From positions 13,953,519 through 13,963,518 of the forward strand of contig NC_135569.1 in the NCBI RefSeq assembly GCF_964340395.1: a DNA stretch of 10,000 nt, written 5' to 3'. The stretch comes from Glandiceps talaboti. Its lineage: Eukaryota; Hemichordata; Enteropneusta; Spengelidae. A model generated the notes under the pieces. That model was not told the DNA's origin, did no database searches, and was given only the letters and a program-made list of their open reading frames with translations. Of the stretch, positions 8,082 through 10,000 are shown in pieces. The first letter of the stretch is position 1. Every line of letters begins with the position of its first letter. The position numbers were made by a program, and so were the translations under genes.

Positions 8082-8610
8082 ATGGCTCTCCTGGAAAAAC
8101 CAATGTGAAATTATATTTATCTAGTGTGTGTTTGTAACTCATTGCATTGCAAAAAGCTATAACAAATGTGTCTAGCTTAGATTGACTGTAACAGATTTGG
8201 CTACCTGATATACAGAAGTATTAGGTTCTCTACGCCGTCTTTCTTTCTATTTTAAGAACATAATTGGTACTAAGAACTTTTATTTTAATACTTAGCATAC
8301 TTATGTCTACGGTATTGTGCGCTTACCTCGTCTATATGCATGGCTTATTAACAGTCTAACTTTAACAACATATAAACAATGTAAAACTAACATTTAAATT
8401 GAAAAGGATATTTTTAAACATTTCATTTTTTACAGATAGAGAAATGAATTGTTCCCGTGTTGAACAATTCACAGCAACTCTGATATGAAGTATTAGTGTC
8501 ACCTATCATATATTTCTGCCTTCAATCATTCTTCGCAAAAATATTTGTTAGACTTCGAAACTCTGTAGTATTTTGTAAAATTTGTAGTAGAAGTACTGCC
8601 GTGAAACAGA
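8082..8610. other. Non-coding sequence upstream of the receptor gene
   Basis: AT-rich with no supported coding region. A short inverted repeat, GAATTGTTCCCGTGTTGAACAATTC (8446-8470 region), forms a hairpin of 9-10 bp. Upstream regulatory elements or a 5' UTR exon of the minus-strand receptor could lie here but cannot be picked out. Confidence 0.4.
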
Positions 8611-9030
8611 GCGTCGTCTGGCTTGATAAAAATATCACTAACATTTATACATTTTATCATCTGGATGGAAACCTACCAAGTTTCATTGCCAGGACCAACA
8701 GTAATCTTTAATTTAGTAACATTCTATCGTCTGGGTAAACAATAAGCTTACATGAATTGTTTATCATGCGACTACACAAATTTCTACATGTTATCTTCTG
8801 ACTAAACGATAAGCTTTCAAACATTGCTACATTTTATCATCGTGCTACAAATTGCTACATTTCATCGTCTGGCTCAACAATAAGCTTACTAAAATTGCAA
8901 CATCTATCGTCTGGCTAAAGAATAATCTTATTTCCCTACATTGCTCCATTTTGCCGTCTGGTTCAACTGTAATCTTACTAAGTTAACATATATTGCTACA
9001 TATTTATATATCGCCTGGTTCGTTTTGCTA
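8611..9030. repeat. Degenerate minisatellite, about 40-bp unit
   Basis: About nine or ten diverged units share ATTGCTACATTTTATCGTCTGG and CTAAACAATAAGCTTACTAA. Clear copies of the TATC(G/A)TCTGG core are at about 8613-8621, 8656-8664, 8726-8734, 8863-8872, 8907-8915 and 8955-8961. Unit length varies from about 28 to 70 bp because some units have lost or gained internal sequence. The array is old. A 71-residue frame overlaps its start (8496-8711) but has no coding character. Confidence 0.75.
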
Positions 9031-9615
9031 ATATTTTCTTCACGCGATTGTTACAGTGTCAAATACTTGTTCTGATAAAGGTTTAGTTGCTTGCGATTTC
9101 AGAAAATTAAAACTCATAAAAATAGAGATTGTTGCTCTGTTTGTCTACAACATCTTCGCTGTTCTACTCATGTTATGTTTGTTGCATATGCAAGTGGTAA
9201 CCGAGGCCTATTTTTATTGCGAAGCTAAAGTAGTTCAGATTCACTTGATAGATGCCTGTGATTAGATAGCCTGCAAGACCCTGTCGTTGTTTCTGCTTAT
9301 GTTATGTGCTCAACATGTTATGTGCTACATACAGCTAAAATGATGTAGACTTGGTGTTTCACTCATGCAACCTGACATATATTACACACCCTCAGACAAC
9401 TTCTAATTCAAAACAAACAATTACATAGGCCGATGCCGTGCACTGTGGGGATGTAGAAGTAGTCAAGTTTAAATGTTTATTATCAGTTAGAAAAAACAAT
9501 TGCAGCCATTAAAATCATCAAGTCCGTGTGTAATGTTTTCATTAGAAGCCTGTTTTTACTGCACTGTGAAAGAATAGCAATGCTTACCAGTATACAATGT
9601 GATTGGGCAAAGGAT
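9031..9615. other. Non-coding sequence, nothing recognised
   Basis: A frame at 9056-9265 contains a short hydrophobic run but starts at GTG and matches no family I know. A 16-bp direct duplication (ATGTTATGTGCTCAAC / ATGTTATGTGCTACAT) lies near 9298-9330. No RNA gene is seen. Confidence 0.45.
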
Positions 9616-9623
9616 CCTGTTGC

Positions 9624-9626
<3 letters not shown>

Positions 9627-9703
<77 letters not shown>
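9627..9703. repeat. (TA)n microsatellite, about 38 repeats
   Basis: A 77-bp uninterrupted alternating TA tract. It is self-complementary and can extrude as a cruciform. It generates Tyr-Ile repeat frames on both strands that are artefacts. It lies immediately left of the hammerhead-like core. Confidence 0.98.
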
Positions 9704-9709
<6 letters not shown>

Positions 9710-9718
9710 CAACATCTC

Positions 9719-9743
9719 CTGACGAGTGATTTACTCACGAAAC
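9719..9743 (+). ncRNA. Hammerhead ribozyme-like core
   Basis: In order on plus: CTGACGA (9719-9725), matching the CUGANGA core box; stem II as GTGA (9726-9729) and TCAC (9735-9738) closing the loop TTTAC; then GAAAC (9739-9743), matching the GAAA box and the start of stem III. All invariant hammerhead core bases are present and stem II pairs perfectly. Stem III could form between ACAGG (9742-9746) and CCTGT (9616-9620), which would put the TA tract inside stem I and the cleavage site after T9621 (triplet GUU). Stem I pairing next to the core is poor in this arrangement. Hammerheads are known in Penelope-like elements and retrozymes of animals; this may be a decayed copy. Activity is unproven. 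Confidence 0.45.
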
Positions 9744-9857
9744 AGGCTTGAAGAGACGAAAAACCCGACTTAATTTTCTTCTACCCTCAACATATACTCC
9801 ACTCTGCGTGCAGACGTATCGAGCACTGTGCTACGGATAAATCTTACCACTGACTTC

Positions 9858-9888
<31 letters not shown>

Positions 9889-9893
9889 ATATT
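9858..9893. repeat. Second (TA)n microsatellite
   Basis: An almost pure TA tract broken by a single extra A (about 9867). Together with the tract at 9627-9703 it brackets the 154-bp segment 9704-9857 that carries the hammerhead-like core, as if that segment had inserted into one TA repeat. Confidence 0.9.
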
Positions 9894-10000
9894 TTTGTAG
9901 CACCTGGCTCGTACATAGTGCAATAGACTGTAAATATCCAAAGTTAGTAATTCTTTAAACCTGATCTAGCTGCAACTGGGATATTTCTTCATTAAATATC
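9894..10000. other. Non-coding sequence, nothing recognised
   Basis: The last 107 bases show no open frame, repeat or RNA feature that I can recognise. Confidence 0.4.

Noticed and set aside
9056-9265. 69-residue plus-strand frame with a hydrophobic run
   Set aside because: The start is GTG, there is no homologous family I recognise, and no splice or codon evidence; hydrophobic runs are common in AT-rich DNA.
9526-9738. Frames with Tyr-Ile repeats
   Set aside because: Produced by the TA microsatellite.

Overview
The window looks like nuclear DNA from an animal, most likely a marine invertebrate (a hemichordate- or lancelet-like deuterostome or another lophotrochozoan/deuterostome would fit; the assignment is an inference). 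Reasons: one intron-containing gene with GT/AG splice sites and an AATAAA polyadenylation signal, a receptor architecture (somatomedin-B domain plus class B-type seven-helix domain) typical of the large receptor sets of such animals, AT-rich non-coding DNA, long CATA and TA microsatellites, several minisatellites and remnants of transposable elements. Nothing suggests bacteria: there are no operons, and most open frames lie in simple repeats or lack an ATG.

Layout. 1-1380 is non-coding but carries two small inverted-repeat elements (a 92-bp foldback with an 11-12 bp flanking duplication; a 353-bp MITE-like element flanked by TTA) and the last 58 codons of a LINE-type reverse transcriptase. 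Its tail runs into a 317-bp CATA-rich microsatellite (1481-1797). 1798-3290 has no recognisable gene, only a pair of ETS-like motifs and some inverted repeats. 3290-3711 is a degenerate repeat built around CCCCATTTTAGACC, ending in a C8G14 tract.

4117-8080 holds the one convincing gene, on the minus strand: exon 1 at 7962-7374 (signal peptide and somatomedin-B domain), a 773-bp intron containing a six-copy minisatellite, and exon 2 at 6600-4217 (cysteine-rich ectodomain, seven helices, basic tail). The joined frame is 2973 nt, encoding 990 residues, with phase-1 junctions on both sides. A TATA-like box and a polyadenylation signal bracket it.

8082-10000 has no gene I can recognise. It holds a degenerate roughly 40-bp minisatellite (8611-9030), two TA microsatellites, and, between these, a sequence matching the conserved core of a hammerhead ribozyme (9719-9743). 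This last is the most interesting non-coding signal in the window, although its outer stems are only partly convincing.
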